DNA of 64,000 nucleotides from Lucifuga dentata (taxonomy: Eukaryota; Chordata; Actinopteri; Ophidiiformes; Bythitidae), in NCBI GenBank assembly GCA_014773175.1, contig VXCM01003415.1, positions 27,255 through 91,254 on the forward strand, in the 5' to 3' direction. The position numbers and the translations under genes are program-made. The notes under the pieces are model-generated. The model was given only the letters and a program-made list of their open reading frames with translations, had not been told where the DNA came from and ran no database searches. This document shows positions 1 to 11,962 of this stretch, in pieces. Numbering within the stretch: the first letter of the stretch is position 1; every line of letters begins with the position of its first letter.

Positions 1-1
1 T

Positions 2-82
2 CTCAACGACTGGGGGCCTCGCTTCAAAAAACTAGCCGAGATGTACGGGGTCCTGGAAACAAACACTTCTCCTATGTGGTAG
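2..82 (+). CDS. cdh20: C-terminal end of a type II classical cadherin (likely cadherin-20), last exon, 5' part outside the window
   Basis: Reading from base 2, 26 codons run without interruption to TAG at 80-82. The peptide starts LNDWGPRFKKLAEMYG and ends TSPMW. LNDWGPRFKKLA-MYG is the hallmark end of the cytoplasmic catenin-binding region of type II classical cadherins, which are calcium-dependent adhesion receptors that connect to actin through beta-catenin. There is no start codon because only the tail of the last exon lies in the window. The subtype is inferred from position: in mammals CDH20 lies next to RNF152 in convergent orientation, which is the arrangement seen here. The protein family is close to certain. 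The exact paralogue (cdh20, rather than for example cdh7) would need upstream exons to confirm. Confidence 0.88.
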   Translation, partial: LNDWGPRFKKLAEMYGVLETNTSPMW

Positions 83-1018
83 GAGGGGAAAAAAGTGAAA
101 CCTTGCCTTTTAAAATCTGGATATTCACCAACAGAAACCAACATGAAGAGATAACGAGAGACAAAATAAAAACGCATCAAACACAAAGAGCGTGAAGGGA
201 AGAAATAAAGCTGGGATGTGCTCCGTTCCACATCCAGGACCGTTAGCGCTTATGTTCCTGCCTAAAACTCACCCGATTCTTCACAGCCTTGAAGGCCTGG
301 GATGCCTGGAGCAGAGTGAGCCGGTTAAGTCTCCCCCAGAAAAGGACTTCAGAAAAAGGTGGATTGGCAGCATTGCGAGGCCCACAAAGAAATGGCTTCA
401 AAGCACACGTTAACTCCCCTGCCTGTCCCAGCCACAGGCACAGCCGTTCGGTTCAAAGTGTTCAGCGATTTAAGCCAGAGATGAAAACGAGAAGGACAGC
501 ATCCTCACTCGCAGGAGACAAACTCTTCAAAGCTGATCTGCTATGACTAAAGTTTGTTTGGGATGAGCTTTGTTTTTACGTGACCTAAAGCTGGGGCCAC
601 GCTACGTGATTTTGGAGGCAGATTGGTAACGATTAGAGATGGGGTTGATGTAGCTGTAATCGATGCGTAAAATCTGTCTGAAGCCGATCCGAGTCGGCTA
701 GGTCACGCTTCAATCAAACGTGTTTGAATTTATCAGGTCGAATCTTTTGACGGTTTACAGGTACACGCAGGTGAAAGACTCGAATCGCAACTATAGTTTT
801 CAACAGCCAATGAAAACATCAGCTGGTGACACAACAGAGGAAGGAAAAAACAGAAACAGGAAGTTAGCGTTGACATGCATTTTAAACGTACTCACCTCCA
901 GCTCGCTGTAGGGAATACAGCCCAAGCTGCCCAACTCCCTTCTCCATCCACCACTTCCTGTTTCCGTACTTCCTTTTTTTTTTTTTTTTANTTTTTTTTT
1001 TTTTTTTAATGTTTACTT
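83..1018. other. 3' UTR and downstream flank of the cadherin gene
   Basis: No further coding sequence is visible. An AATAAA at 165-170 could be a polyadenylation signal, but it sits in an A-rich stretch and is weak evidence. A poly-T tract at 974-1007 is broken by a single N at 991. Confidence 0.4.
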
Positions 1019-1024
1019 GGATAG

Positions 1025-1596
1025 TACGGTGGCTGAGAGAGCTCACCATATGCTACATAGAAAATGAACATGACACTTTCATCAATTTGACGACGCCGCA
1101 TTTACTGAAACGCGGCAAATGTCACGTAACACGACGGAAAATAATGAAAACAAAATGGAAAATAATGAAAACAAAACGGAAAACACAATGGAAGTTTATC
1201 GGGAAACTCTGAAAGCGGGACACAGAAATCCTTCCCGGTTTTTTTTTTTTTTTTTTTTTTTTTTNATTAATTACAATTACAAGTTTAATTTCCGTAAAAC
1301 AGCAATATTGGATGGTTAACTGAGAACCCCATCACTACAAATTTACAAATATATCCGATTACATATGAATCCTACAATCAAAATATTAAAGCTTAAATAC
1401 ACTTCTTGTTTCTCGCTTCTGTGCTGTGTCCTGCTTGTAAAGTTTCCCGGTAAACTTCCGTTGTGTTTTCATTATTTTCTGTTGTGTTTTTATTCACTTC
1501 CGTTGTGTTATGTGATATTTGCGGCGTTTCAGTAAATGCGGCGTGTGTCGTGTTCATTCTCTACGTAGCATACGATGAGCTCTCTGGGCCACCGTA
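1025..1596. mobile_element. Non-autonomous DNA transposon with about 200-bp terminal inverted repeats
   Basis: The left end begins TACGGTGGCTGAGAGAGCTC and the right end finishes GAGCTCTCTGGGCCACCGTA. These are inverted copies that stay alignable for about 200 bp on each side. Shared internal blocks include GCCGCATTTACTGAAACG and AACGGAAGTTTA. The flanks GGATAG (1019-1024) and GGATAA (1597-1602) suggest a 5-6 bp target duplication. The centre holds a poly-T tract with an N at 1265. There is no coding capacity, and I could not assign a superfamily. Confidence 0.75.
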
Positions 1597-1602
1597 GGAT
1601 AA

Positions 1603-3846
1603 GGACCGATGCAGAGACATAGGTCATTCATAAACTAATGCTGCACATCGTAGCATTTTTATCCAAGGCTAACAGAGGTACATAATCCATACTACATCAT
1701 TAAAATGATAAAACAAAATATATACTGAAGCAATTCAGCAGGGTAAATTCTGAGAAACTTCTCTGAGGAAATCGTCGCGCAGGCAATAGCTGCAAACCGT
1801 ACAGCATCCATGTTTGTTTTGGCGTGACGGTATCATGGGAAACGTTAGCCTGTAACCTGCGACCGTCTGTTCTCTTGTGTGTGAGGCGCAGGAGACTGAA
1901 AATCGTTCTGCGTCGTCCAACATTCAGTCATTAAATGCGCGCTGCCGGTCTTTTTGTAATTGTTCACAATTTTAAAAACAAATCACGTAGAGTAGCCCCA
2001 CCTTTAGCTGCCAAAAAGATGGAAGCAGATGACTTCCTGTCATTTCTGCAATTACTTATGTTGGAAAACTGCTGTGTTTGTTTCGTCTGCAGCAGTTTTT
2101 TAATTTATTTCTTTATTTCCTGTGCTGTATTTATATTTTTGCTAACTTATTTAGGTACTTCAAAACCAGCACTGTACTTTACTGCCACCATAAGGCTGTG
2201 ATGTGGCAGAGAAAAAAAAAAAAAAANAAAAAAAAAAAAAAAATCTTGAAAAGATGACATATATGTTGTAACATACATGATGTATTTGCTAATGGTTTGC
2301 TTTGGAAAAGGATTTTTCATACGTATGTCGTGACATTTAGAGATGCTTGGAGATGGCAATGCTGTAAGCCTGTGTGGGTTTTATAGGTCGATATGGTAAC
2401 TGTATTATTGCTTTTTGTATCATTTGAACTTTGTATTGTAACACTGATTTATCCCAAATGCGTAAAGCAGTTAAACGTGGATAAGGGGGAAGCCTTTTTT
2501 TTTTAATTAACTGCTTAAGATGTGCAGCACAGCACACGCTTACACGGACGAGCACACGACAAACTCACTTAACGAGTAGCTTTTCACTTTGGATCCACCA
2601 TCGTGCCAACCAGAGTGCGACAGCAAAAAGGCCTGATCTGTCACCTGTGTTGCTTTTCACCTGCATTATAAAAGCCACTGACGGACGTGGAGTAATCATC
2701 CGATCAGACGGACTACAGAGACATTGCTAATCTGCATTAAGTGCCAAATGTAAAAAGGACAAAGGGACATTTTGGGGGGGAAAACTCTGCAAAACGACAC
2801 CAAAAGAAAATTTTACAAGGGGGAAAATGAAGGTAATTTTGATAAATTGAACGGGTGGAGTTTACTTGAAATTTATGTGGTCAATCATGCTACAGTATGT
2901 GGTATGTGAATGTAGATATTTTTTGTATTCTTGGTAATAAAACAGTCAAAATAATGTTCTTGCATAGGGAAATTATTATATTTACAATGGTGATGGAATG
3001 AAAGAACACGATCCTTTTGAACGTTTCAGTGGCAAAATGTTCAGAGTGGTTTGCAATAATAAACTCTTTCTTTTTGGCAGTAAAAAAAAAATAAATAAAT
3101 TAAAAAAAGCATTATGCAGTCCCCTGAAGCGTGGAGGAAATGTTAGTCCTTCAAAAGATAAAGCAGCTATTTAAATTTCCAACCATATAGCAGATGATTC
3201 AGTTTTCATTACAGTTTCCCTCAAAGTGCTTAATTTGCTTGACTTATTTTGTTTTGCAGCAATAATGCTTAGCATTGATTAAAAGCTCAGCCTCCACATT
3301 TGCTGTGTTTCTGCACCTCAAGCCTTGGAAACGCCTCAGAAACGTTTCCATCCGACTGCTTTTACTGTAACATTTAGGTGAGCAAACGGCACATCTATCG
3401 GTTATAAACGAGTATCTTTTCTTAATTCCTTATGTCAATCAACCAATCAGAGGAGAGGAGAGATGCAATTCATAAATAGCACAAAAAAGAATTAGATACA
3501 AGCAGCTAATATCATATTTTCCACTTCTCTGAATTTTCTATTTCAACTGAAAATATAAAAGTCAAAACAATTAACAAATATCGCTGAGATCAATAACTCT
3601 GAGAACAATAATTTACCTGCTGAGAGGCGATCAACAGTGAAATTGCACTGAAGATGAGCCTATAACGTTCAGGTTTTCACATTTAATGCATCATATGCTA
3701 TGCATACTTATCAGAAAGCTTTATTTACACTGTGGTGATTATTTCCTAATGTGTCTTTGTCTGCAAATTTTATAAAAAAAAATTCTGTGTTTATATTTGG
3801 CCAGAACAGATCTGTTTTGAAGTCTTTCAAGTCAAGTCTTAAGTCA
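1603..3846. other. Non-coding, no recognised feature
   Basis: AT-rich unique-looking sequence. A poly-A tract at 2213-2242 contains an N at 2227. No exon, RNA gene or clear repeat was recognised. Confidence 0.4.
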
Positions 3847-3924
3847 TTTGAGACTAGGGGTGTCGACAATAACTGTGATAATTAAAACATGAAATATTGA
3901 TATCATGTTAATAATACACATGAT

Positions 3925-4405
3925 CTTCTTTTCCTTCTTCTTCTTTTCCTTTCGGCTTTCCCTTCAGGGGTCACCACAGCGAATCATCTGCCTCCATCTA
4001 ACCCTATCCTCTGCCTCCTCTTCTCTCACACCAACTAACTTCATGTCCTCTTTCACTACATCCATAAATCTCCTCTTTGGTCTTCCTCTAGGCCTCCTGC
4101 CTGGCAGTTCCAACCTCAGCATCCTTCTACCGATATGTTCACTATCCCTCCTCTGTACATGTCCAAACCATCTCAGTCTGGCCTCTCTGACTTTATCTCC
4201 AAAACATCTAACATGCGCTGTCCCTCTGATGTACTCGTTCCTGATCCTATCCATCCTCGTCACTCCCAAAGAGAACCTCAGCATTTTAGTCTCTGCTACC
4301 TCTAGCTCTGCCTCCTGTCTTTTCCTCAGTGCCACTGTCTCTAAGCCATACAACATCGCTGGTCTCACCACCGTTTTGTACACCTTTCCTTTCATTCTTG
4401 CCAAG
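3925..4405 (-). mobile_element. 5'-truncated non-LTR retrotransposon, C-terminal part of the reverse-transcriptase ORF
   Basis: On the minus strand an open frame reads through KGKVYKTVVRPAMLYG, LRWFGHVQRRDSEHIGRRML and WRQMIRCGDP and ends at a stop near 3964. This is the C-terminal end of a LINE polyprotein that is widespread in fish genomes. The 3' end is a GAA-rich simple tail (about 3925-3950). The 14-mer ATAATACACATGAT flanks it on both sides (3911-3924 and 4406-4419) and is a clean target-site duplication. The fragment frame is still open, which suggests a fairly recent insertion into the older hAT element. The clade (RTE-like or another) is not settled. Confidence 0.85.
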
Positions 4406-4647
4406 ATAATACACATGATAATATCGTGTAAATAATCCAGCACTAAATCATTTCTTTCCATTTTCGCTTTGTCCCTCCCCCCACACACACACACCCACAC
4501 ACACACATGATATGACACCGTGAAACAGTAAGTAGCTAGCTAGCTACTACCATACTGTGTGGCTACTACTGCCGCACAAAATCATGATAAGGAGCTGACA
4601 GATGAGAGTGAGAAGCTCTACCCTAACCTGAAAAAAGTCAGCTGCCA

Positions 4648-4770
4648 GTGTGGGAGTTTTTTGGATTTGGTAACAAAGACAGGAAGTTGGTAGACACCCC
4701 AGTCTGCAGGAAATGCCGATCAACAGGAACCGCTAAAGGGGGCGATACCACCAACCTGTTCACCACCTTC
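4648..4770 (+). pseudogene. BED zinc-finger remnant of a hAT transposase
   Basis: The translation reads VWEFFGF, then VCRKC, then KGGDTTNLFTTF. This is the BED-finger layout (aromatic VW-FFGF, a CxxC pair, GG-TTNL). The downstream zinc-binding histidines that should follow TTNL are missing, so the finger is no longer functional. It lies inside the hAT relic and belongs to it, not to a host gene. Confidence 0.7.
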
Positions 4771-5131
4771 ACCTCCATCATCCTGCAGATTTCACCACGG
4801 CAGACAGGAAGTAGCAGTTAGCTTGCTAGCCCTGAAACGGGAAAATGTTCCATGAAGGTCTTAGTTGTGTTGTTAAAGCGAAGTTGTCAAGTCGTTGGTG
4901 ACAGGACTTTCTCTCTCCTGGTTATTTATTAGGCAGCATCAAAAAAGTGAGACAGCAGGGATTCAGGTCAGCTAACGCTAACACCATTCAATGTAATTTC
5001 TCTTTTTGGAGCAATTACACTGAATGGTGTACAGTTTTGTACAGTTATGGTTACAGACTCTCTCCACCTCCCTACATAATTATAATAATCGTGTAGTGAA
5101 AATCTGATATCGTGACAGGCCGATTTGAGAC

Positions 5132-8124
5132 AACTTCCGACTGAAATTTCAAGTCCGCTTCGCAACTCCAAGACAAATATTAATATTCTTTTTTTATACA
5201 AATGCTATAGTTGTTGTGCTTCATTCCCTTTTTGAAAAATGTGCACAAAGTTTAAATCTGACGGTACTTGAATGCAGATTTTCTTCTACAAATATGCAAG
5301 ACATCCACAATAATGAAGAACTACTCCTTTAAATATTACACCATATTGCACAATCAATCCAAAACCTGCTAGAATATATGATTCATTTGTCGTATATTTA
5401 CTCCAGCGTGTGTTCATAACTCCGAATGAGTGAGAGAAAGCTAAAAGTTATGACTTTTTTTGCAGGAGAACCTTAGAGCTGTATTATTCTGTGAATGTTC
5501 TCTGTGACCTCGTCGCCATCACTCCTCGCTGTAAATCTCTAGTCCGGAGCATTTGTCATCGTATCGCCCTCGTATCCCCGAGCCTCTTTCCTCCTCAGCG
5601 CCCTTCCCACACTTTGCCCCGTTCGGCCGCTTAAATTAAAATTTAACAACCCCTTCAACCTCACACATTCTAACCCTCACCGCCAACCCATCGGCCTCCT
5701 CTTCCTCCCACAAATGCCCCAACGCCGGCTTTCCCAGGCTTTTTTTTTTTTCCAGACAGGAGGAGCGCCGTCCATCCAGCGTGGGCACTGAGGGGGTAAT
5801 TTGTCTTAAGCTCCGCTGCTCTTTCTAACAGACGAAGGAGCTCAAACGGCAGAAGATAATAAGAAGCCTTCCAGCTCTAATTCTGCTGAGGGTAAACCGC
5901 AGCAGAACCACTGAATCATCCTTTAATGCGAAGTGGAAAAAAACACACTCCACTCTGCTGGAAATTGAGGGGCGGAAAGAGAAGCAAACTCCTGGCCCTG
6001 GGAGAGAGAGCAGGTCCAACCCATCTGACATGGAGTCAGAGAAGCAAAACATATATACAGACCCAAATCGCCGCCAGGCTTTCTTATCTCTCTCTGTCTG
6101 TCCCCATTTTCTGCCTCTTCTGTCTCTTTTGTTTGTCCTGAACTTGTCTCCTTCTTTTTACTCCTCTCTCCAAATGCACACCCTCATTCTTATTCCTTTT
6201 CCCTCCCATCCCCTCCCTCTCATGCACTTCACAAAGTGTTTCTCTCATATTTCCTTTAATTCTAACTTCCCTTTCCTTCTTTCAGCCCAACTCATGAGTG
6301 CAGCGACGGGTTATTTCTGCTTTATCTCTTTAAGCTGCAGCAGAAAATGAGCTTTTCGCCGTCAGGGTCTTTGCTGCGAGAACAGAGCGCCTCCCGTGCA
6401 GCACATCAGCATCTTGCAATTGTGAAGCACTTTGTGACCTTTGCTTTTGAAAGGTGCTACACAAATAAACTTTACTTAATAATTGCTGATGTACCAAGTC
6501 AAAATGTTTTTGTTTTTTTTTTTGTTTTTGGAATGCTTTATATGTAATTCTGAATATTTTTAAACGAAGATGAGGCATTCTGCTCTGCACACCCAATGGT
6601 TATTTCATCAAGTAAAATCTGTCTCTGCATTCAGCAAAAAAGCCTGAGGATTCTACAAAACAAAGCACATTTTTATTATTAATGGAATGGAGACACACTT
6701 TCATCTTAGTGCCTACATACGTGAATTAAAATGAAAAGTGGGGCTGATGTGTGAGGTGATCCAGGAAGCTGTTAACTACAGCTGTCATAGACAACAGATC
6801 ACATCCGAGGAGGCTAAATGAGAAATTTCTCTATTGGACCCCCCCATTTCTCTCGCTCTTTCATCCTCCTCACAATGACGGATCTGGGTGGCAGTCTGCA
6901 GCATCTCAGGAGAGGAAGCCTCAAGCTTCTTGCTGCTTCATCAAAAAGACTGCCAAGGATGATAGCACAAGAAGAAATCTGACAAATTGGACTTGGCACA
7001 GGATGCGTCCAGGACTCTTTCACAGAATGTCATTTTCTACAAATGGAAAAGTGGAAAGGGAATTTGAAGGAAAGCAATCAAAGCGTTGAGGGTGGCTTAA
7101 TATGAAGAATTTGTGAAATTCGTGACGTGGCTGTGTCGTTGGCTTTGTCCGGTGATATTGCTGTTATTGACCTGCCAATCCAGTGAAGCTCAGTGTTTGT
7201 TTACCAGCCTTCTTTCCTCTGAAAACCGTACAGACTGTGTATAAGGATCCAGCTCCTTCCTGATAAGTATCGGTAAGGATCCCCCTCTGTACACTGACGT
7301 TTGTCTTCTTGGAAAAATTTCAGTTTTTCCTCTCAAAAAAATTCCTCTCCTCCAAGAAAACTAATGGTATATCTAATGAAAAAAATATATAAATTATGTG
7401 GCTAGAACACTTAGGCCGTTAGCGTTGCCGCTGAGCTCGGCATCCAGTATTCTGCTTGTTCATGAGCAGCGCCGCTCACCAAGCGCTGACAGGAAGCGCT
7501 CGTTGCTAATGACAGTGTTTCCCATACATAGGTGAAACTTGGGCGACCTGCCCAGGCTTCTGAACACCCACCCACCTACCCAGATTCCGCAGGACGATCC
7601 AGCCTAAGTTGTGAATATTTATAGTCAGCGTTGTCGCAAGGCGAGGGGCCACGTACACAATACAACTCCAATACTGCTGTCACACACATGTACACGCACA
7701 CATACGTAAGCTGTACTTGGGCACCCATAAGAAAAAAAAAAATCTAATCTGTAAGAACTGATCAATACAGACTGGATATTTTTTTTTCCAAGAATGAAGA
7801 ATTTTCTAGAAAAATATTTGAGACTCAAGAGGGTGAAAAAGCTTTTCTACCAGTGAACCACTGATATATTTTTGCATTGAAAATGAGCTACTAGAGCAGC
7901 TAACTTGTTTCGTTTGTGACCAACTGCTGACTCCTCCCAGGGATATCTCTATAGATGTTTTAATGGAAGATGGAGGAATGGTCCAATAAGATTCAGCCAC
8001 AGTAGCTGGTTAGGAGAGCGTTAGGCAAACCTTCAACAAATTTCCTAATACCTGCAATAGCCACTTCCATGCTACACACAGGCTGAAACCTGAAACCGTG
8101 GCAGTGTATTATTTGTACTTTGCT
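5132..8124. other. Non-coding stretch, mostly unremarkable
   Basis: No gene was recognised. The part around 5500-5760 is more GC-rich than its surroundings. Pyrimidine-rich DNA spans 6080-6290. A LINE-type 3' tail is annotated separately at 6418-6482. Confidence 0.4.
6418..6482 (+). repeat. LINE/SINE-type 3' tail
   Basis: The sequence GAAGCACTTTGTGACC, then GAAAGGTGCTAC, then AAATAAACTTTACTTA matches the common fish retroposon 3' end (tail of L2-like elements and their SINEs). A related tail lies at about 41500-41610. Confidence 0.6.
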
Positions 8125-8126
8125 CT

Positions 8127-8250
8127 TTTTATTTAACCAGATAAAACTCATTGAGATTCAAAATCTCTTCCAAGAGTGACCTGACCAATCTGCTCTTTTC
8201 AGAGATTTACAAAGCCAGATTCAAAGGTTAGATAGCCCCGGTAAAATCAA
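8127..8250 (-). repeat. L2-like LINE 3' tail fragment
   Basis: TTTAACCAGATAAAACTCAT, GAGATTCAAAATCTCTT and AAGAGTGACCTG are the reverse complement of a tail also seen at 63600-63805 (CTTGGCCAGG, CTCTTGAAAAAGAGA, AATCTCAATGAGA, TTAAATAAAG). Confidence 0.6.
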
Positions 8251-8978
8251 AACATATCCATACATTTGACATTTCTTTTCTGTTTCCTGTCCAATTAGTC
8301 CTCGAAGAATCCTAAAACACAATAATTGCAAGACATGTACATATTTTCTCTGACTCCTACACATTTGGCATTTTGAAAAAAATCAATATTTGAATCTAGT
8401 TCAGAAATACGTATGAAGCATCTGTTTGATTATCTCCAGTATAAATGAAGACTTGTTTTACTGTTGCTGAAGATGAAACAAATGTTCTTCACCCTATTTG
8501 AGAAGTTAATGCGTCACATCTGCTGAGATGAGACAAGCAATTACTTTATCACCCGGCTGGTGAAAGCATGTCCAAACGTCAGGAAGGAAAGAATAATACC
8601 AGTTTTCAAAGATGTCTTGGCAATCTGAGTGCATTTCCCCTTGACAAAGAGCATCAGAGGTCAAATCATGACAAGCTCCAACATCCACTCAGACATCCAG
8701 AGAGGGAAGAGTGATCAGACAAGGGCGCACCCCAGGCTACATTATCAGAGGGAGAGAAAGAGAGGAAGGGATAGAGAGAGAAGGCTGTCATAATCAGTCC
8801 AGGATTATATCTGAAAAAGCATAGCCTGGGCTCAATATTTCAGTGGAGCTGCCAGCGTTCATCACTCATCGTCTCTTCATGGAGATCCAGCGACGTGACT
8901 GAGCAGCAGCCTCCACCTGGTCTTACCTGCTGGCTACTTCATCTGCTGCATACTGCTTGATAGCTCAGAAGAATAGAT
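8251..8978. other. Non-coding, possible conserved element
   Basis: No gene was seen. The stretch 8505-8695 is low in repeats and has balanced composition, which makes it a weak candidate for a conserved non-coding element. This rests on impression only. Confidence 0.25.
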
Positions 8979-9545
8979 TTAAAGGACCATACCACCCATT
9001 TTTCATGTTTGAGCCTAATATATTCAATTTTCATACATGTAATGTTACTGACAATCATTTCCCAAAGCATACTACTGGAACAGGAGACAAAAATGTTTCT
9101 CCTACCTTCCAGACCTCCATTGGTTTCAGTTCATTCTGCTATTAAAATCAACTTGTTGATACTTGAAACATTCTTGAGATAGGTAATCCATCATCACCAA
9201 TTCAGGTTTTTTTTAGAAGTTATGTAATTTTAGCGTTTAAGCTCAATAAAAAGAGTGGAGTGAACGTATGCCTCCACCGAGGAATATAGTCCCAAAAGAA
9301 GACCTGTGTTTATGGAAAAATTTAAAGGACCGTGACTTCATAAGGCTGTGTAACTATTAGCAGGAGAAACATGGATTTTTAAGGTGGGTGTATCACTTGA
9401 ATATTTGATTTTGAAAGATTAAGAGATTTTGCAAAATATCAGGAAAGCTGAAATACGGTTTTATCCTTTGGGAAATGATTGTCAGTAACGTAACATGTAT
9501 GAAATTTGAATAGGTTAGGCTCAAACATGCAAAACGGGTGGTATA
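8979..9545 (+). mobile_element. TTAA-ended MITE, copy 1, right end eroded
   Basis: It starts TTAAAGGACCATACCACC and carries the full internal sequence (CCTCCATTGGTTTCAG, CTCCACCGAGGAATATAG, AACATGGATTTTTAAGG). The right end stops at GGTGGTAT without the usual GGTCCTTTAA. Orientation convention used for this family: + means the CCTCCATTGG block comes before the AACATGGATT block. Confidence 0.9.
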
Positions 9546-10539
9546 AATTATAATAGCCATATAGGCTAACAAAAAATTTCACAAACCCTTAACGTGATCA
9601 TTCAAATTCCTCCACGATGAAAGGGTTGTGGGATAACAACGAAAGCTACCATTTCCTCTCAACCATCACAACACGATTGATATTGTCCAATGAGAAATAT
9701 AAGCCAAAGTAAATGAGCGACAGGTAAGGAAAACCCAAATTTTAGCAAATCAAAGACACTCGTCCATTCTCCCAAGAGTTGGTGGACAAAACAGGGCTAA
9801 AAAGCAACTTTAAAACGTTGTTCTGTCTCAAACATTGCAAACGTTGCCCATGAGAACATGATTAGCTGATTGCATATCAAGGCTTTTGGAGTTTTTCCGC
9901 CCCCTAGTGGTCAAAAGGATGTACTGCTGATAAAACTTAGTCTACATTTTAGTCAAGTACACCTGAAATTGCAAATGCAATCAGTATTTCGTTGTCACAT
10001 AATCTAAAATTCTCTTTCCTTTAACATGCAAGCAGACATGGCAGATTTTTCCAGCACGTTGCTGTTCCGTCTGCTTTTCCCTCTCGTGTGCAAACTACAC
10101 TTCTCATTGACCTTCTGGAGATTCTCCCTCCCGGTGAGAGAAGTGAAGCTAAGCATCTCTCTCTCTCTCTTCACTTCCGACTCCAAATCTAACCACAAAG
10201 AAAAACGTAGATGCAGTGTTGTGTCATTGCATTCTTGACCAGGTTCTGGTGACAAATGGGAGGACAAAGAGCCGGTAACTACTCCTCTGTAACGTTCAGG
10301 AGTTTCAGGATTTTATACTAAGCAATAACTGTGCTACATGTGTGTAACCGCTCAAAACAAAAGTATTATCATTGTCAAGATATTTTCATTTTAAGCTATT
10401 TGTGCCCTTTATGAACCTGTCCAGAGGAGCTACAACAACTGATTGAACTTGTCTGTCTGTACAGGAGTTTGGCAAGGTCTCACTATCTTGCTCAAGGGCA
10501 CTCGAGTAGTCCATGTGGCTGAATAACCTTGACAGCCTC
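9546..10539. other. Non-coding, no recognised gene
   Basis: The segment CGCCCCCTAGTGGTCAAAA at about 9898-9916 resembles a motif common in fish repeats. Nothing else was identified. Confidence 0.35.
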
Positions 10540-11338
10540 ATGGGCTCGACACATGGTAGGTGTCGAATGACAGCGACCGAAGAAACTCACCGCCCCCACA
10601 TGACGGGCCAGACGCACGGCAAGCGATGCGCACAGTTCCAGAGCGAATCGTGGGTCTCGCCGTGCTTGGTGAAAGATGGTTGCCGTGGAAACAGACAACA
10701 AAAGAGGATCAGAAGTAGTGCCAAAATGTAATAAATGCAAAATTGCTGTAAGATTTTGCCGCTCCTTATTTCTACTGTAAATACACATGCACCACATCTG
10801 TTCTGTTAAAAACTAATTTTGTATGTTTTCACATTAATATCAAAATAAATTAAAAAAAAAAAAAAAAANTAAAAAAAAAAAAAAAACATAGTATTTCTTT
10901 CCATGCAACTGTGCATTTAGCATTTAGCTTTAAACTGTGCCAACAAGTTCCCAGGCTGCTGCTTTTTCCTCTGTCCTCTGCTCTGGAGATGTCGTAGAAA
11001 ACGGGGAAATCAGAGACAGCTAGTATCAAACTTTCATCCATGTTTATCTAACTGACTAAGCAGTATACTGTTACCTCATTGGTCCATCAATGAAACCCCT
11101 GCTGATTGGTCACCGTCAGGTGAAAATGAAGAAAAGTTGAAAAATTTTCAGCTCTCTTGGATCGCTTTGCAAGCCTGCATGTGCATGTACGTGGACAAGC
11201 ACGAGTGTGAAATTTCACAAGCTTCGGCATCGCGTGTCGCTTCTCTGGAGGAGGACTCATCATCATCGCCTCTTCGCAGTGGTTCCGTTGGATATGAACA
11301 GAGTAGAGGCGACGTCGCCGACCATGTGTCGAGCCCAT
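10540..11338. mobile_element. Candidate inverted-repeat DNA element
   Basis: ATGGGCTCGACACATGGT (10540-10557) has a perfect 18-bp inverted copy at 11321-11338. Weaker similarity continues inward (a GTCG-rich block, then AAGCGA repeats). I found no convincing target duplication. The interior contains a poly-A tract with an N at 10869. It may be one degenerate element or two ends of separate copies. Confidence 0.5.
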
Positions 11339-11954
11339 AATCCAAAGGATATCTCTATCTGCTACGTGTCACGTCCATGCCAAAACGAAGGCAGATGTGG
11401 GAAAGAAATCTTGAGGAAAGCGACTTGTCAAGAAACAGAGTCGACACAGCAGCAGGATGCATATTCCCAGGATTAGACTCATTTGTTTTGAGTTGAGCAT
11501 GACCTCCTTTAATCTGTCACGCCGCCTTTCCAGCCTCCCCTGTGCATTCATTAAGGCCGAGAGGTGTAAACAGATCGATGGCATCAGAACAGAAAGAAAC
11601 GAAGCCTCAAACGGGGTCAAGTGCATTTGCTGTTTACATGTAAAACACAAAAAAAAAAGAAAAAAGAAAAAGAAACNGGGAGAGAGAGAGAGAGAGAGAG
11701 AGAGAAACAGAAAACCTGGTGTTCTCAGGTATGTTCTGATGTGTTTTGTAAATACTGAGATAGATAGAAAGGGTGGAAACTAGTAAATGGCTCATTTCCT
11801 GTATTCTGCATTCTAGTGAAATGAATCTCTTATCAGCAATAAAAAAGAAAGAGATGGTGAAAAGAGAGAGAAGTACAGACAATCAACCCATTTAAAAGTT
11901 TTTTTAAAACAGAACTGATGATTATGTTTCTCGCTGCAATACTAATAACATAAG
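11339..11954. other. Non-coding with a GA simple repeat
   Basis: An A-rich tract (11649-11676) ends in an N at 11677, followed by GA repeats to about 11705. The part 11465-11600 looks non-repetitive and may be conserved non-coding DNA. No gene was seen. Confidence 0.3.
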
Positions 11955-11962
11955 TATATTTA

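Larger units (their letters stand above)
3855..5123 (+). mobile_element. Degenerate hAT transposon relic carrying a BED-finger remnant and a nested LINE
   Basis: The left end TAGGGGTGTC and the inverted right end TCGGCCTGTC resemble hAT termini. Both are flanked by the identical 8-mer TTTGAGAC (3847-3854 and 5124-5131), the target-duplication length expected for hAT. Without the inserted LINE and its duplicated target the element is about 775 bp, far too short for an intact transposase. A BED zinc-finger remnant lies at 4648-4770. An imperfect hairpin pairs 4981-4998 with 5013-5030 (17 of 18). The element is inactive. Confidence 0.8.

Noticed and set aside
3905..4435. 176-codon open frame on the + strand
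   Set aside because: It is the opposite strand of the LINE reverse-transcriptase fragment and has no protein-like features.
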